Part shown: one piece after another, positions 54,317 through 62,740 of the stretch
Numbering within the stretch: position 1 is the first letter of the stretch
Layout: each line of letters opens with the position of its first letter
Assembly: GCA_028293125.1 (NCBI GenBank)
Contig: JAQGPJ010000049.1
Span: 124,001-188,000 of the forward strand
Direction of reading: 5' to 3'
Length of the DNA stretch: 64,000 nt
Source of the DNA: Verrucomicrobiales bacterium
Lineage (GTDB): Bacteria > Verrucomicrobiota > Verrucomicrobiia > Verrucomicrobiales > V1-33
The notes under the pieces: model-generated
Databases searched by the model: none
Told to the model about the DNA's origin: nothing
What the model saw: only the letters and a program-made list of their open reading frames with translations
Made by a program: the position numbers and the translations under genes

Positions 54317-55237
54317 TCAGCGGGAGAGCGCGTCCGGCTCCCGGAGTTTGGGAATGAAATCCTCCGGAAGGGAGCCCTCATCGGAGTCGCCGCCCAGCGG
54401 TTCCTCCTCCAAGTGCATGCCCTCCGGGCCCTGGGTGGTGCTGATCACCTCCGCCATCATGTGGGCATAGCCCTCGGGAGGCGTGCCGATGTGGCCGTCT
54501 CCTTCAATGAAAGGCACATGGAAGGGAGTGCCGATGTTCTGCAGCCAAGCGTGGCAGAAGGAATGCAATGCTTTTTGGTTGGCCGGTGTCCGGCGGGCAC
54601 CTTGGAGTTCCTCCTCATCCAGCTCGATTTTGTCCCAGCCGGTGCACTCGCCGGACGGGAAGCAGTCCAGCCAAAGGCATGGATACTGGCGGCCTTTGGC
54701 CACGCCCTTCAGCTGCAGATGGGTGCCCACCATGATGCCGGGATCTGGAAAGGCTGGAAGGCTGAGGATGTAGGCCAGTTCGACGCAGAGCAGCATCCGC
54801 CGGGGTGTGGCCTCTTTCACCAGGCGGAAGCCAATATCCATACCGGGGCCGATGTAGTCAAACTGCCCGCCCAACCCGGGAAGCTCCACCTCAAGATTGC
54901 CCACCGGAAAACCGGCGGTCCAGCCGGCGCATTTCAAATCCAGCCCCCGGGTGGGGGTGATGATATCCCGGCGGTAGGCCGCCACTCCTTTGCGGAAGGC
55001 ATCCACCATCCGAGGCGCATCCCCGGAGGTGGCAAGCCCGGCGGAGAAGACAATTTCGTCGCCGATGGTTTTCCAGAGGCTCAGCCGGCTTTCGTTCGGA
55101 CCGAACTTGGGATCCACATAGGCGGGAAGCTGGCGGTAGAACTCCCCGAAAAAATTCTGCCATTCATTGGCGGAGCAGTTCTGCTTGAACGCAGTGGAGC
55201 CCGCCAGATCAGCGCTGAGGAAAAGCCGCAGACTCAC
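54317..55237 (-). CDS. Class III nucleotide cyclase-like protein paired with an ImmA/IrrE gene
   Basis: A 306-residue protein with a class III nucleotide cyclase-like domain over residues 1-160. The first metal Asp is in LFLSADLAGST (Asp10), the second in LWKTIGDEIVF (Asp60), and the transition-state region is YIGPGMDIGFRLV, with Asp134 and Arg138 at the positions of the usual Asn and Arg. LCVELAYILS ends the domain. The last 140 residues have no recognised family. The pattern resembles the stand-alone cyclases of Pycsar-type phage defence, but purine or pyrimidine use cannot be told. Start is GTG 55237, whose GTGA overlaps the ImmA/IrrE stop, indicating translational coupling. Confidence 0.72.
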   Translation of the reverse strand: MSLRLFLSADLAGSTAFKQNCSANEWQNFFGEFYRQLPAYVDPKFGPNESRLSLWKTIGDEIVFSAGLATSGDAPRMVDAFRKGVAAYRRDIITPTRGLDLKCAGWTAGFPVGNLEVELPGLGGQFDYIGPGMDIGFRLVKEATPRRMLLCVELAYILSLPAFPDPGIMVGTHLQLKGVAKGRQYPCLWLDCFPSGECTGWDKIELDEEELQGARRTPANQKALHSFCHAWLQNIGTPFHVPFIEGDGHIGTPPEGYAHMMAEVISTTQGPEGMHLEEEPLGGDSDEGSLPEDFIPKLREPDALSR

Positions 55238-55830
55238 ACCAGCTTCAGAGTTTCCAGCCTCACCTTGGCGGCCTCCACGGAAACGAGAAACTGACCGGCA
55301 AGCCTCAGGGGATCAGCTCCGTAGATTTCGGCGGTCGCGCGGAATTTCTCCTCCGGCATGAGGAATGCCGCGGCGAACCAGTTGGCCTCCCACTCCAAAC
55401 GGTTGTTGCTGCCGTCCCGGCCCAGATGCAGGGGGATCCGGCCCTGCCGGGAATGCAGAAAGTAATGGCCCAGCTCATGCGCGATGGTGAAGCGGTGCCG
55501 CAGCGGGCCATCCGACCACATCAGACGAATAGTGAAATCCTGCGGCCCCTCCACTGTGATGGTGCTGTGGTTGTGCGCCAGCCAATCCTCCCGGGATAGC
55601 AGTTCGATCTTTCCGCCCAGCCTTGCCACCAGCGGCTCCATCGAATCCCTCGGCTCATATTTGAGCAGCTCCGCTGTCTGCACGGCAATGCTCTCCACGA
55701 CCGATTTCGGCCAATTGCATGCCACAGGCATGGGAGTGGAAGGAGCTTCAATCATGGCGGGGGAAACCATTAAACAGTCAGGACACCGCTGCTGAAAGTC
55801 AACTTCTTTCCACTGTGGTCCGGAAGCCAT
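55234..55830 (-). CDS. ImmA/IrrE family metallopeptidase
   Basis: A protein of up to 198 residues of the ImmA/IrrE zinc peptidase family. The active site is IAHELGHYFLH (His118, Glu119, His122), with the likely third ligand Glu148 in LEWEANWFAAAFLMP. ImmA cleaves a phage or ICE repressor and IrrE/PprI cleaves DdrO after DNA damage, so a repressor or toxin is the likely target. The start may be ATG 55830, 55770 or 55755. The 4-base GTGA overlap with the following cyclase-like gene implies a joint function. No helix-turn-helix domain or cyclic nucleotide-binding domain is seen in the peptidase. Confidence 0.88.
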   Translation of the reverse strand: MASGPQWKEVDFQQRCPDCLMVSPAMIEAPSTPMPVACNWPKSVVESIAVQTAELLKYEPRDSMEPLVARLGGKIELLSREDWLAHNHSTITVEGPQDFTIRLMWSDGPLRHRFTIAHELGHYFLHSRQGRIPLHLGRDGSNNRLEWEANWFAAAFLMPEEKFRATAEIYGADPLRLAGQFLVSVEAAKVRLETLKLV

Positions 55831-55911
55831 TCGTTGCCAATTACAATACCGGTCCGCAATTCCACATTGAGGAACTGCTTCGGCGTGTCAGGATATGGCA
55901 ATCTTATCGTT

Positions 55912-56109
55912 ATGTTGGAGCCTATGCTTGAAGCTGTGCTGGAAATTGTGCTGGGTATCTTCGGAACCGGTGGCCGGAGGGGATCCGACGGGAGTGACAG
56001 CCGGGTCGGCGACTCGGAGTTTGAAAGAGAGGCATCACGTTTTTGGCTGAAATGCGGCATTGTCCTGACGGTGCTTGCCATCATTGGCGCTCTGATTTGG
56101 GATAAATGA
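55912..56109 (+). CDS. Small two-helix membrane protein divergent from the cyclase/peptidase pair
   Basis: A 65-residue frame: MLEPMLEAVLEIVLGIFG is a hydrophobic, possibly amphipathic helix, then a Gly/Ser/Arg loop, and FWLKCGIVLTVLAIIGALIW a clear transmembrane helix. Short proteins with such LEAVLEIVL-like starts recur in many bacteria with no known role. It starts about 80 bases from the start of the divergent ImmA/IrrE gene. It could be a membrane effector of that module or simply unrelated. Confidence 0.45.
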   Translation: MLEPMLEAVLEIVLGIFGTGGRRGSDGSDSRVGDSEFEREASRFWLKCGIVLTVLAIIGALIWDK

Positions 56110-56247
56110 TTCAACTGAGGCCGGGCAGGGCATCAATCCATCGGCGATGACCGGGAAAAACCGGTTCCAGCCGGAACCCGCACACTGCTTTCCGCATGCT
56201 GCTTTCCAGCCCCTTGAAAGATCCGGGAAGGCCCGGCAGGGTCGGGG

Positions 56248-56913
56248 ATGCGATATTTCATCACTGGTACGGACACGGATGCCGGCAAAACCTATGTGAC
56301 ATGCCTGCTGCTGCAGGCGCTGAACGCAGCGGGAAAACCGGCGGTCGGATTCAAGCCCATATGCTGTGGGGACCGGCGGGATGTGATGCTGCTGCTGGCA
56401 GCGGGGGTTTCCGATGACGCCGGACCCGCGCTGGAAGAGATCAATCCGGTGTTCTACCAGCAGCCGCTGGCGCCGCTGACGGCAGGCTGGATGGCCAATG
56501 TGCCCTTTGACCGCGAGGGGATTCTAAAGGCTTGGCAGGCGCTGGAGGCCAAGTATGAGCACATCCTCGTGGAGGGGGCCGGGGGCTGGGAGGTGCCGGT
56601 GACGGAGACGGAGACCATGGGGGATGTGGCGGTGGATTTCGGCCTGCCGGTGCTGGTGGTGGTGAACAACCGGCTGGGAGCATTGAACCACACCCTGCTG
56701 ACCGTCCGCGGCATCCGCGCACGGGGGCTGCGCTGCGCGGGGCTGATCCTGAACTATCCCCACGATGAGCGGGACAGCGCCAGCATTTCCAACGCGGCGG
56801 CCCTGCGCGCCATTTTCCCGGAAATCCCGGTGCTGGAGGTCATGCATGGGGAGACGGAGGTGGATCTGACGGAGCTGGAGGATTTGGCGGAGCCCGTCAG
56901 CCCCACCGCCTGA
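56248..56913 (+). CDS. bioD: Dethiobiotin synthase BioD
   Basis: A 221-residue enzyme that makes dethiobiotin from 7,8-diaminopelargonate and CO2 with ATP. Start FITGTDTDAGKTYVTCLLLQ carries the P-loop; the substrate motif is GFKPICCG; ILVEGAGGWEVPVTE and LGALNHTLLTVRGI are typical of BioD. Other biotin genes are not adjacent. Complete. Confidence 0.94.
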   Translation: MRYFITGTDTDAGKTYVTCLLLQALNAAGKPAVGFKPICCGDRRDVMLLLAAGVSDDAGPALEEINPVFYQQPLAPLTAGWMANVPFDREGILKAWQALEAKYEHILVEGAGGWEVPVTETETMGDVAVDFGLPVLVVVNNRLGALNHTLLTVRGIRARGLRCAGLILNYPHDERDSASISNAAALRAIFPEIPVLEVMHGETEVDLTELEDLAEPVSPTA

Positions 56914-56988
56914 CAGCCATTTGAAGGCTGGTAAATTCAAGCCGCCGGTCTCTGCCCCGCGGGTTTTACCCATTTGTTTTGATATCCC

Positions 56989-57513
56989 ATGATGCAGCCG
57001 GAAGACTTTCCTTTCCCTCAGCCGCCGGACAGTCCGCCGATTGACCTGCACAGCGATGCCCATTTCATGCGGGAGGCGCTGCGCATGGCCCGGAGGGCGT
57101 ATCAGAAGGAGGAGGTGCCGGTGGGTGCGGTGATCGTGCGGGCGGGGGAAATCATCGCCCGGTCATGGAATCAGGTGGAGACCCTGAAGGATGCCACCGC
57201 CCACGCCGAGATGCTGGCCCTGACGCAGGCGGAGATCGTGGTGGAGGACTGGCGCCTGACAGACTGCGATCTCTATGTGACCAAGGAGCCATGCCCCATG
57301 TGCGCGGGGGCCATCGTTCATTGCCGTATCCGCAGGGTGGTGTTTGGCTGTCCCGATGCCAAAAGCGGAGCCGCAGGCGGTTTCATCAACCTGCTCCAGA
57401 CACCGAATCTGAACCACCGCAGCGAAGTGGTGCAGGGCGTGCTGGGCGGGGAATGCCTGGCGCTGCTGCAGTCCTTCTTTGCCGCGCGCCGGGCGGCGAA
57501 AAAGGAGGTATAA
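56989..57513 (+). CDS. tadA: tRNA adenosine(34) deaminase TadA
   Basis: A 174-residue deaminase that makes inosine at position 34 of tRNA-Arg. The zinc site is HAEM and PCPMCAGAI, with the catalytic Glu in HAE. An N-terminal extension of about 20 residues (FPFPQPPDSPPIDLHSD) precedes the usual start. It is directly downstream of bioD. Confidence 0.95.
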   Translation: MMQPEDFPFPQPPDSPPIDLHSDAHFMREALRMARRAYQKEEVPVGAVIVRAGEIIARSWNQVETLKDATAHAEMLALTQAEIVVEDWRLTDCDLYVTKEPCPMCAGAIVHCRIRRVVFGCPDAKSGAAGGFINLLQTPNLNHRSEVVQGVLGGECLALLQSFFAARRAAKKEV

Positions 57514-57568
57514 CCATGCCCTTCAGACAGCGTCGCGACGTCCGGCGACTCAATTCCCCGTTAAGAAG

Positions 57569-57650
57569 TCTCCGCAGAACAAACTGCCTGATTTTGAGTC
57601 ATTTTTCCGGGAAAATTTGAGGGAAAGTTCCGCAATTTATTTTCCAGAGG
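57569..57650. repeat. Dispersed palindromic element, copy 2
   Basis: In direct orientation it matches the minus strand of 48715-48796: CGCAGAACAAACTGCCTGAT is shared, followed later by GAGGGAAA and TTATTTT. Its own arms are more decayed as a palindrome than those of copy 1 (about 12 of 20 matched). It lies between tadA and the DUF2167 gene. Confidence 0.7.
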
Positions 57651-57715
57651 ATAAGCTGGAAATTATATAATTCGGCTTTGACTGAGGACCGTGTTCACAG
57701 GATTAGCGCACCGTC

Positions 57716-58705
57716 ATGAAAATCCTGTTATTCCCGGCGTTCTGCCTTCTCTCCGCCTCCACTTTTTTAAATGCCCAAAAAACCTCGGATGCGCCGGCAG
57801 TGGAGCAGACGGCGGCTCCGGAGGCCGGATCCGCAAAGGATGAAGCCCCAGCGGTGGAGTCCTCCGCGGACAGTTTGGAGAAGGAGCAGCAGGCGGCAGT
57901 AGATAAGTTCCTGAAATCTTTGCACTTCATGACCGGCACCCAGACGCTGGCAAATGGTGCCGTGACCTTGGATCTGCCTGAGGGATTCCGCTTTCTGAAC
58001 GGGAATGACGCCCGCCGGGTTCTGGTGAACCTGTGGGGCAATCCTCCGGAAACCGCTGCCGGTGCTCTGGGGATGATTGTGCCTCCGGGCGGCGAATTGA
58101 TAGATGATGAATCCTGGGCCGTGATCGTGAGTTACGATAAGAGCGGCTATGTGTCGGACGGGGATGCTGCGGAAATGGATTATCAGGACCTTCTAAAAAA
58201 AATGAAAGAAGGGGATGAGGCGGATAACCAGGAGCGGAAAAAAGCGGGTTATACCGCCATGACCCTGAAAGGCTGGGCCTTGCCTCCCCACTATGACCAT
58301 GACACCAAAGTGCTGCACTGGGCCAAGGAACTGGAGGTGGAGGGCAGTCCGGAGAATACCCTGAACTATGATGTGCGGGTGCTGGGCCGGAGGGGAGTGG
58401 TCTCCCTGAACTGCGTGGCCGGCATGGCGCAGCTGGAGAAAGTGAAAAGCCACACCCCTGAGCTGGTCTCCATGACCAAATTCAATTCCGGCCACGCCTA
58501 CGATGATTTCGATCCGAAGACGGATGAAAAAGCGGCCTATGGCATTGCGGGCCTGATCGCCGGCACTGCCATTGCGGCGAAGACTGGACTCTTCAAAGGC
58601 ATCTGGCTGGCGATTCTGGCAGGGAAAAAATTTATTCTGCTCGGCGTCTTGGCGGTGGGAGGGCTTCTCAAAAAGCTCTTCAGCCGGCGCGGGGAGCAGG
58701 CCTGA
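57716..58705 (+). CDS. DUF2167 membrane protein
   Basis: A 329-residue exported protein with a signal peptide (ILLFPAFCLLSASTFLNAQ). The DUF2167 core starts MTGTQTLANGAVTLDLPEGFRFLNG, with LVNLWGNPPETAAGALGMIVPP; later LLKKMKEGDEADNQERKKAGY and GWALPPHYDHDTKVLHWAKEL. Two C-terminal hydrophobic segments (YGIAGLIAGTAIAAKTGLF and WLAILAGKKFILLGVLAVGG) anchor it in the membrane. The function is unknown; similar genes are found in E. coli-related bacteria (YjfC/YtfI region) and Xanthomonas. Confidence 0.88.
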   Translation: MKILLFPAFCLLSASTFLNAQKTSDAPAVEQTAAPEAGSAKDEAPAVESSADSLEKEQQAAVDKFLKSLHFMTGTQTLANGAVTLDLPEGFRFLNGNDARRVLVNLWGNPPETAAGALGMIVPPGGELIDDESWAVIVSYDKSGYVSDGDAAEMDYQDLLKKMKEGDEADNQERKKAGYTAMTLKGWALPPHYDHDTKVLHWAKELEVEGSPENTLNYDVRVLGRRGVVSLNCVAGMAQLEKVKSHTPELVSMTKFNSGHAYDDFDPKTDEKAAYGIAGLIAGTAIAAKTGLFKGIWLAILAGKKFILLGVLAVGGLLKKLFSRRGEQA

Positions 58706-58764
58706 AGGAGGGCCGTGCCTCCGTGCTTTAAAGCTGGAGTCACGAAGCCGGCTGCCCCCGCTCC

Positions 58765-60510
58765 TCAATGGAGCAGGGGTTCCTGATCCTCCAAAGCCAT
58801 CAGGGAGGTGCGGCAAAGGCTGGCGTAGCGGCCATTCTGCCGGATCAGCTGATCGTGGGTGCCCTGCTCCACGATCTGGCCCAGATTAAGCACATAGATC
58901 CGGTCGGCGTGGCGCACAGTGCTCAGGCGGTGGGCGATGACAAAGGTGGTGCGGTCGGCCATCAGGCGCTCCAGAGCCTCCTGGATCAGCCGCTCAGTCT
59001 CCGTGTCCACGCTGGCGGTAGCCTCGTCCAGAAGAAGAATGGGAGGATTCTTCAGCAGGGCGCGGGCGATGGAAATACGCTGTTTTTCCCCGACGCTGAG
59101 GCGCACGCCGCGCTCGCCGACCTGGGTGTCGAGCCCCTCCGGCAGCCGGCGGGTGAAGTCGGCGGCATTGGCGGCGGTGAGGACCCGCCAGAGATCGTCA
59201 TCGGTGGCCCCGCGGTGGGCGATGAGCAGGTTCTCCCGGATCGTGCCGTTGAAAAGAAAGCTCTCCTGCGTGACATAGCCGATGGCGGCCCGGAGGCTTT
59301 CCTTGCTGACATGACGGATGGACTGGCCATCGATGCGGATATCGCCCCCGTCATACTCATAAAAGCGGGTCAGCAGATTGATGATGGTGGATTTGCCGGC
59401 TCCCGTGGGACCGACCAAGGCCACCGCCTGTCCAGGCAGGGCCTCCAAGCTGACTCCGGCGAGGGTGGCGGACTTGCCGGAGTAGGTGAAGCGCACATCC
59501 TCGAAGGTGACATGTCCTTTGGTCAGGCGAAGCGGCTCCCCATCATTGGCATTGGCCTCAGGCTGGGCCTCCAGAATGCCGAACACCCGGTCAGCGGCGG
59601 CGCGTCCGGCTTGGATAATCTGGTTCAGCTGATGAAGACGTCCGGTGGGCTCCAGAAAATAGGGCATGAGGAAGAGAAAGCCCATGAACTCCCCTTTGCT
59701 GAGATGTCCGGCCAGAACCTCCCGACCACCAAAAAGCAGCACCAGCACGATGCCCATGGCACCGATAAAGTTCATGGACGGGTTGTAAACCGACCATACG
59801 CGCATCACCCGGAGGGTGGCGGCGCGGAGACGGTGGCTGAAATCATTGAAGCGGCCAAGCTGGGGGCGCTCCATGTGGTAGGCCTTGATCTGCCGGATGC
59901 CGCTGATGTTGTCATGCAGCATGGAGTTCATCTCGCTGGTGGACTGGCGCACCGCCTTATAGCGGCTTTTGGCCGAAAAGCTGTACCAGGCCGCTCCCGC
60001 GATCAGAAAGGGAATGGGGCTCATGGCGATCAGTGTCAGCTGCGGACTGTGGAAATACATCCAGGCACCGACCACGGCGATCTGCAGAACCGCGACCAGC
60101 CCCTGCTCCACGCCGTCGATCAGCACCCGTTCCATGGCGTTCACATCCTCCGCCACCGTGGTCATCAGGTCACCGGTGGGCTTGTTGTCAAACCAGTTGA
60201 GGGGCAGCGTCTGCAGGCGCTCATAGAGGTCGCTGCGGATATCGCAGATCACGCGCTGCTCGAGGCTGTTGTTCAGATTGATGCGCAGGGAGTTCAGCAG
60301 ATCCTTGGCGAAATAGGCGGCGGTGGCCAGCAGCACCCACGGCAGCAGTTTGTCAGGCTGGTTTTTCTCAATGACCTCATCAATCACCGACTTGATGGCG
60401 TTTGGGGAGACAATCACCAGCAGGGTGCCAAGGACGGCACAGGAGATCTGGCCAAAGGCCATCAGGGGGTAACGACGGAGCCAAGGGAGGACTCGGAGGA
60501 TGGTTTTCAT
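58765..60510 (-). CDS. ABC exporter, MsbA/multidrug type
   Basis: A 581-residue half-transporter: six transmembrane helices in residues 1-320 and an ATPase with Walker A GPTGAGKST, signature LSVGEKQRISIARA and Walker B ILLLDEATASVD, then the switch His in FVIAHRLSTVRH. Fusion of the two domains and similarity to MsbA suggest export of lipid or drugs from the inner leaflet as a homodimer. The substrate is not evident. Convergent with DUF2167. Confidence 0.94.
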   Translation of the reverse strand: MKTILRVLPWLRRYPLMAFGQISCAVLGTLLVIVSPNAIKSVIDEVIEKNQPDKLLPWVLLATAAYFAKDLLNSLRINLNNSLEQRVICDIRSDLYERLQTLPLNWFDNKPTGDLMTTVAEDVNAMERVLIDGVEQGLVAVLQIAVVGAWMYFHSPQLTLIAMSPIPFLIAGAAWYSFSAKSRYKAVRQSTSEMNSMLHDNISGIRQIKAYHMERPQLGRFNDFSHRLRAATLRVMRVWSVYNPSMNFIGAMGIVLVLLFGGREVLAGHLSKGEFMGFLFLMPYFLEPTGRLHQLNQIIQAGRAAADRVFGILEAQPEANANDGEPLRLTKGHVTFEDVRFTYSGKSATLAGVSLEALPGQAVALVGPTGAGKSTIINLLTRFYEYDGGDIRIDGQSIRHVSKESLRAAIGYVTQESFLFNGTIRENLLIAHRGATDDDLWRVLTAANAADFTRRLPEGLDTQVGERGVRLSVGEKQRISIARALLKNPPILLLDEATASVDTETERLIQEALERLMADRTTFVIAHRLSTVRHADRIYVLNLGQIVEQGTHDQLIRQNGRYASLCRTSLMALEDQEPLLH

Positions 60511-60787
60511 TAAGAGGGGATGCCGGGAGCTTGAGGGAAAGACGGCAGAAACGCCGTGTCCGCTTCCGGATGCAACGGATTATGAAACGCCTGCCAGGCA
60601 CCGCAGGGCTGGGCTGGGCGGAAAATTCCCCGCCACTGCGTGAAGGGAGCCAAGAAGCCTGTCCGGGCATTGTTTTATGCGGTTGAAAGTAAGGACAGGG
60701 GAGTGACTGGAATAAGGAAGGAGCTGCGGCCGCCCCCTGGCACAGGGCGTGACGGGGAAAGCGTGCCTCCGGACTGGAGGCCTTGTC

Positions 60788-61546
60788 ATGTTCCGTTTTC
60801 TCAAACGCCTGCTGCGCTGGGGGATTTTATCCCTTCTGGCCGGCGTGCTGACGCTGGTTCTCTTTAATGTCTGGCTGGTGAGGCGCAGCTCCGCGCGCGT
60901 CACTCCGGACTCCGCTGCCGTGCCCCGCGCCCCGGTGGCGCTGGTCATGGGCACCAGCCGCCGCTTGGACAATGGCCAGATTAATCCCTACTGGAAGAGC
61001 CGCATGGATGCGACCGCCACCCTGTATTTGGCTGGGCGGGTGGAGAAGATCCTGGTCAGCGGAAGCCACACCAGCGCCTACTATAACGAGCCGCGCGACA
61101 TGCGCGAGGGCCTGATGCAGCGGGGGGTGCCGGCCTCTGTGATCACGATGGATGCCTCCGGGCTGCGCACTCTTGATTCCGTGATCCGGGCCCACAAGAT
61201 TTTCGGCGTCACCGACTGCGTGATCGTCACCGACGATTATCATCTGCCCCGCTCCCTCTGGCTGGCGGACCGCCGGGGGCTAAAGGCCACCGGTTTTCAC
61301 GGACCGCCGGTCCCGTGGCGGACTTCTGTCTGGATGTGGGGCCGAGAATGGCTGGCCAGAGTCAATGCGGCCTTGGACGAGTGGGTGCTGAATACCAGAG
61401 CCGCCCACTACGGGGAGCCCAGGACTCTGGACGGGGGTGGCAAGCCCGCTGCGAAAAGGATATCACATTCCGGAAAGCCGGAAGCAGGGCATGAAATTTC
61501 CCTGCTTCCTATTATTCTCCGGCCAGAGGAGAGAAACAGACGCTGA
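60788..61546 (+). CDS. SanA-like DUF218/ElyC family membrane protein
   Basis: A 252-residue protein with a single N-terminal membrane helix (LKRLLRWGILSLLAGVLTLVLF). The DUF218 core reads VALVMGTSRRLDNGQINPYWKSRMDATATLYLAGRVEKILVSG, split here as VALVMGTSRRLDNGQINPYW and YLAGRVEKILVSG, then ITMDASGLRTLDSVIRA and IVTDDYHLPRSLWLA. E. coli SanA affects envelope permeability. Its start is unusual here in having a good ribosome binding site (GGAGG seven bases before the ATG). The last 40 residues are a basic tail. Confidence 0.88.
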   Translation: MFRFLKRLLRWGILSLLAGVLTLVLFNVWLVRRSSARVTPDSAAVPRAPVALVMGTSRRLDNGQINPYWKSRMDATATLYLAGRVEKILVSGSHTSAYYNEPRDMREGLMQRGVPASVITMDASGLRTLDSVIRAHKIFGVTDCVIVTDDYHLPRSLWLADRRGLKATGFHGPPVPWRTSVWMWGREWLARVNAALDEWVLNTRAAHYGEPRTLDGGGKPAAKRISHSGKPEAGHEISLLPIILRPEERNRR

Positions 61547-62221
61547 AAGCCTGCCGGGGAATCAGGATGGTCTTTTCATCAGCCAGCCAGTCCGGGATAA
61601 TGACCAAGCGCTATACTGGGGCGGCAGCATGGAGTGCAAAAATAGAGCGCGAAAAATGGTAAGCTCTTTGTTTTCCCCGCAATTTTTTTGGAGGAAATGA
61701 GCATTTCTTAAGAGATTCAACCTGTTCTATAAAACTTTCAGCAGTGACTTTTTAAAATTTCCATCAAAAGGACAGTTGGAATTTTTAATAAAACCGGTCA
61801 CTTATTTGGGGGCTGCTACTGTGACGCTAAGAGTTTGAACACCCTTGGACACGTGCTTTAAAAATAAAGAGGCATCCTTTTTTCTGCCCATCGGGCGCGG
61901 GCAACTAAAAACAATCATCATTTTTCATTTCCACTCGCGGTGTGGAGGGCACTTTATTGGGAAAAGCTTGGGATTTCTTCTTAACGATGACCGTTGAGGT
62001 CAGGATGGGGCCTTTTGTGGAAAGCTTCCACTCTGCAGAAAAAGTTAAAAAGTTAATGAAATTTTGGTTAAATTTATCCGGGCAGGTTTTATGTCGCATC
62101 CAGAATGCAGGGCGGCTTGAGGCGCAGCCATGCGTCCGCATCTGCAAAAGCTCCAGAACATCCAGAGGCAAAAAGAGAAATCTTTAAGGAACATCCTTCG
62201 CCAAGGCAGGCTCTACGAGCC
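61547..62221. other. Long AT-rich intergenic region without a recognisable gene
   Basis: About 675 bases. Small open frames exist but none has a protein-like composition. The region is clearly more AT-rich than its surroundings, with many T and A runs (61680-61770, 61855-62065). It may carry old mobile-element debris or a regulatory RNA. No tRNA, rRNA, tmRNA or hairpin with T run was recognised apart from the terminator at its right end. Confidence 0.4.
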
Positions 62222-62256
62222 AAAAAAGAGGGAAACCGAACGGTTTCCCTCTTTGA
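62222..62256 (-). terminator. Terminator of the coiled-coil/winged-helix-like gene
   Basis: Minus-strand stem AGAGGGAAACCG / CGGTTTCCCTCT followed by a T run (six A on the plus strand at 62222-62227). It lies about 50 bases after the stop at 62307. Confidence 0.8.
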
Positions 62257-62306
62257 TTGGTGATGGTTGAAGCCTTAGAGCTTCCGTTGCAATAGCAGTG
62301 TGACGG

Positions 62307-62717
62307 CTATTTCAGCGTGTAACGTGTCCACTTGCCTGAACCGGTCTTGGTGAAGTTTTCATCCATGACCTTGATGGCGCGTAGGTAGAAGACGCCGGAC
62401 TGCATGGCGGCAGCACGGGCGGAGATGCCTTCCTCACCGGCGGCGGAGACAACACGGCGGAGACGCTCAATGACGTCTTCCTCGCTGAGGCGCTTGCCCC
62501 GGCCGCCCTTGCGGCGGGTGGTGGCGGCCTCCGCAGTGGCCAATTGGGGAACGAGATCGGCGACCCAGCCTTTGCTGTCACTCTTAACGGGGCGTGTGCC
62601 GTTGATATCGGACTGCAGTCTGTTCATCTCGTCCTGAAGCTGGGTCATTTTTTTGCGGCGCAGGGTGGTAAGTTCCCGCTCCAGCTCAACAATGCGGCGA
62701 TCCAGAATGTCGGACAT
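62307..62717 (-). CDS. Small coiled-coil and winged-helix-like protein, possibly nucleoid-associated
   Basis: A 136-residue basic protein. Residues 1-40 are a heptad-rich coiled coil (LERELTTLRRKKMTQLQDEMNRLQSD). Residues 60-75 are a basic linker (TTRRKGGRGKRLS). Residues 76-136 form a compact domain (VIERLRRVVSAAGEEGISARAAAMQ, YLRAIKVMDENFTKTGSGKW) that looks like a winged helix-turn-helix. An oligomerising coiled coil plus a small basic domain fits a DNA-binding nucleoid protein in the style of H-NS, but that is inference. I do not recall a named family. The ATG is preceded by a highly repetitive C/A-rich leader (ACCATACCAAACC-type). Confidence 0.6.
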   Translation of the reverse strand: MSDILDRRIVELERELTTLRRKKMTQLQDEMNRLQSDINGTRPVKSDSKGWVADLVPQLATAEAATTRRKGGRGKRLSEEDVIERLRRVVSAAGEEGISARAAAMQSGVFYLRAIKVMDENFTKTGSGKWTRYTLK

Positions 62718-62740
62718 AAGGGTTTGGTGGTTTGGTATGG

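Noticed and set aside
53993-56300. A tRNA-Gly-integrated genomic island carrying the cyclase/ImmA module
   Set aside because: No integrase and no second copy of the tRNA 3' end was found up to 56.3 kb, so the idea has no direct support.
61547-62221. Small RNA genes such as 6S or tmRNA in the AT-rich gap
   Set aside because: No conserved sequence or structure of those RNAs was recognised.
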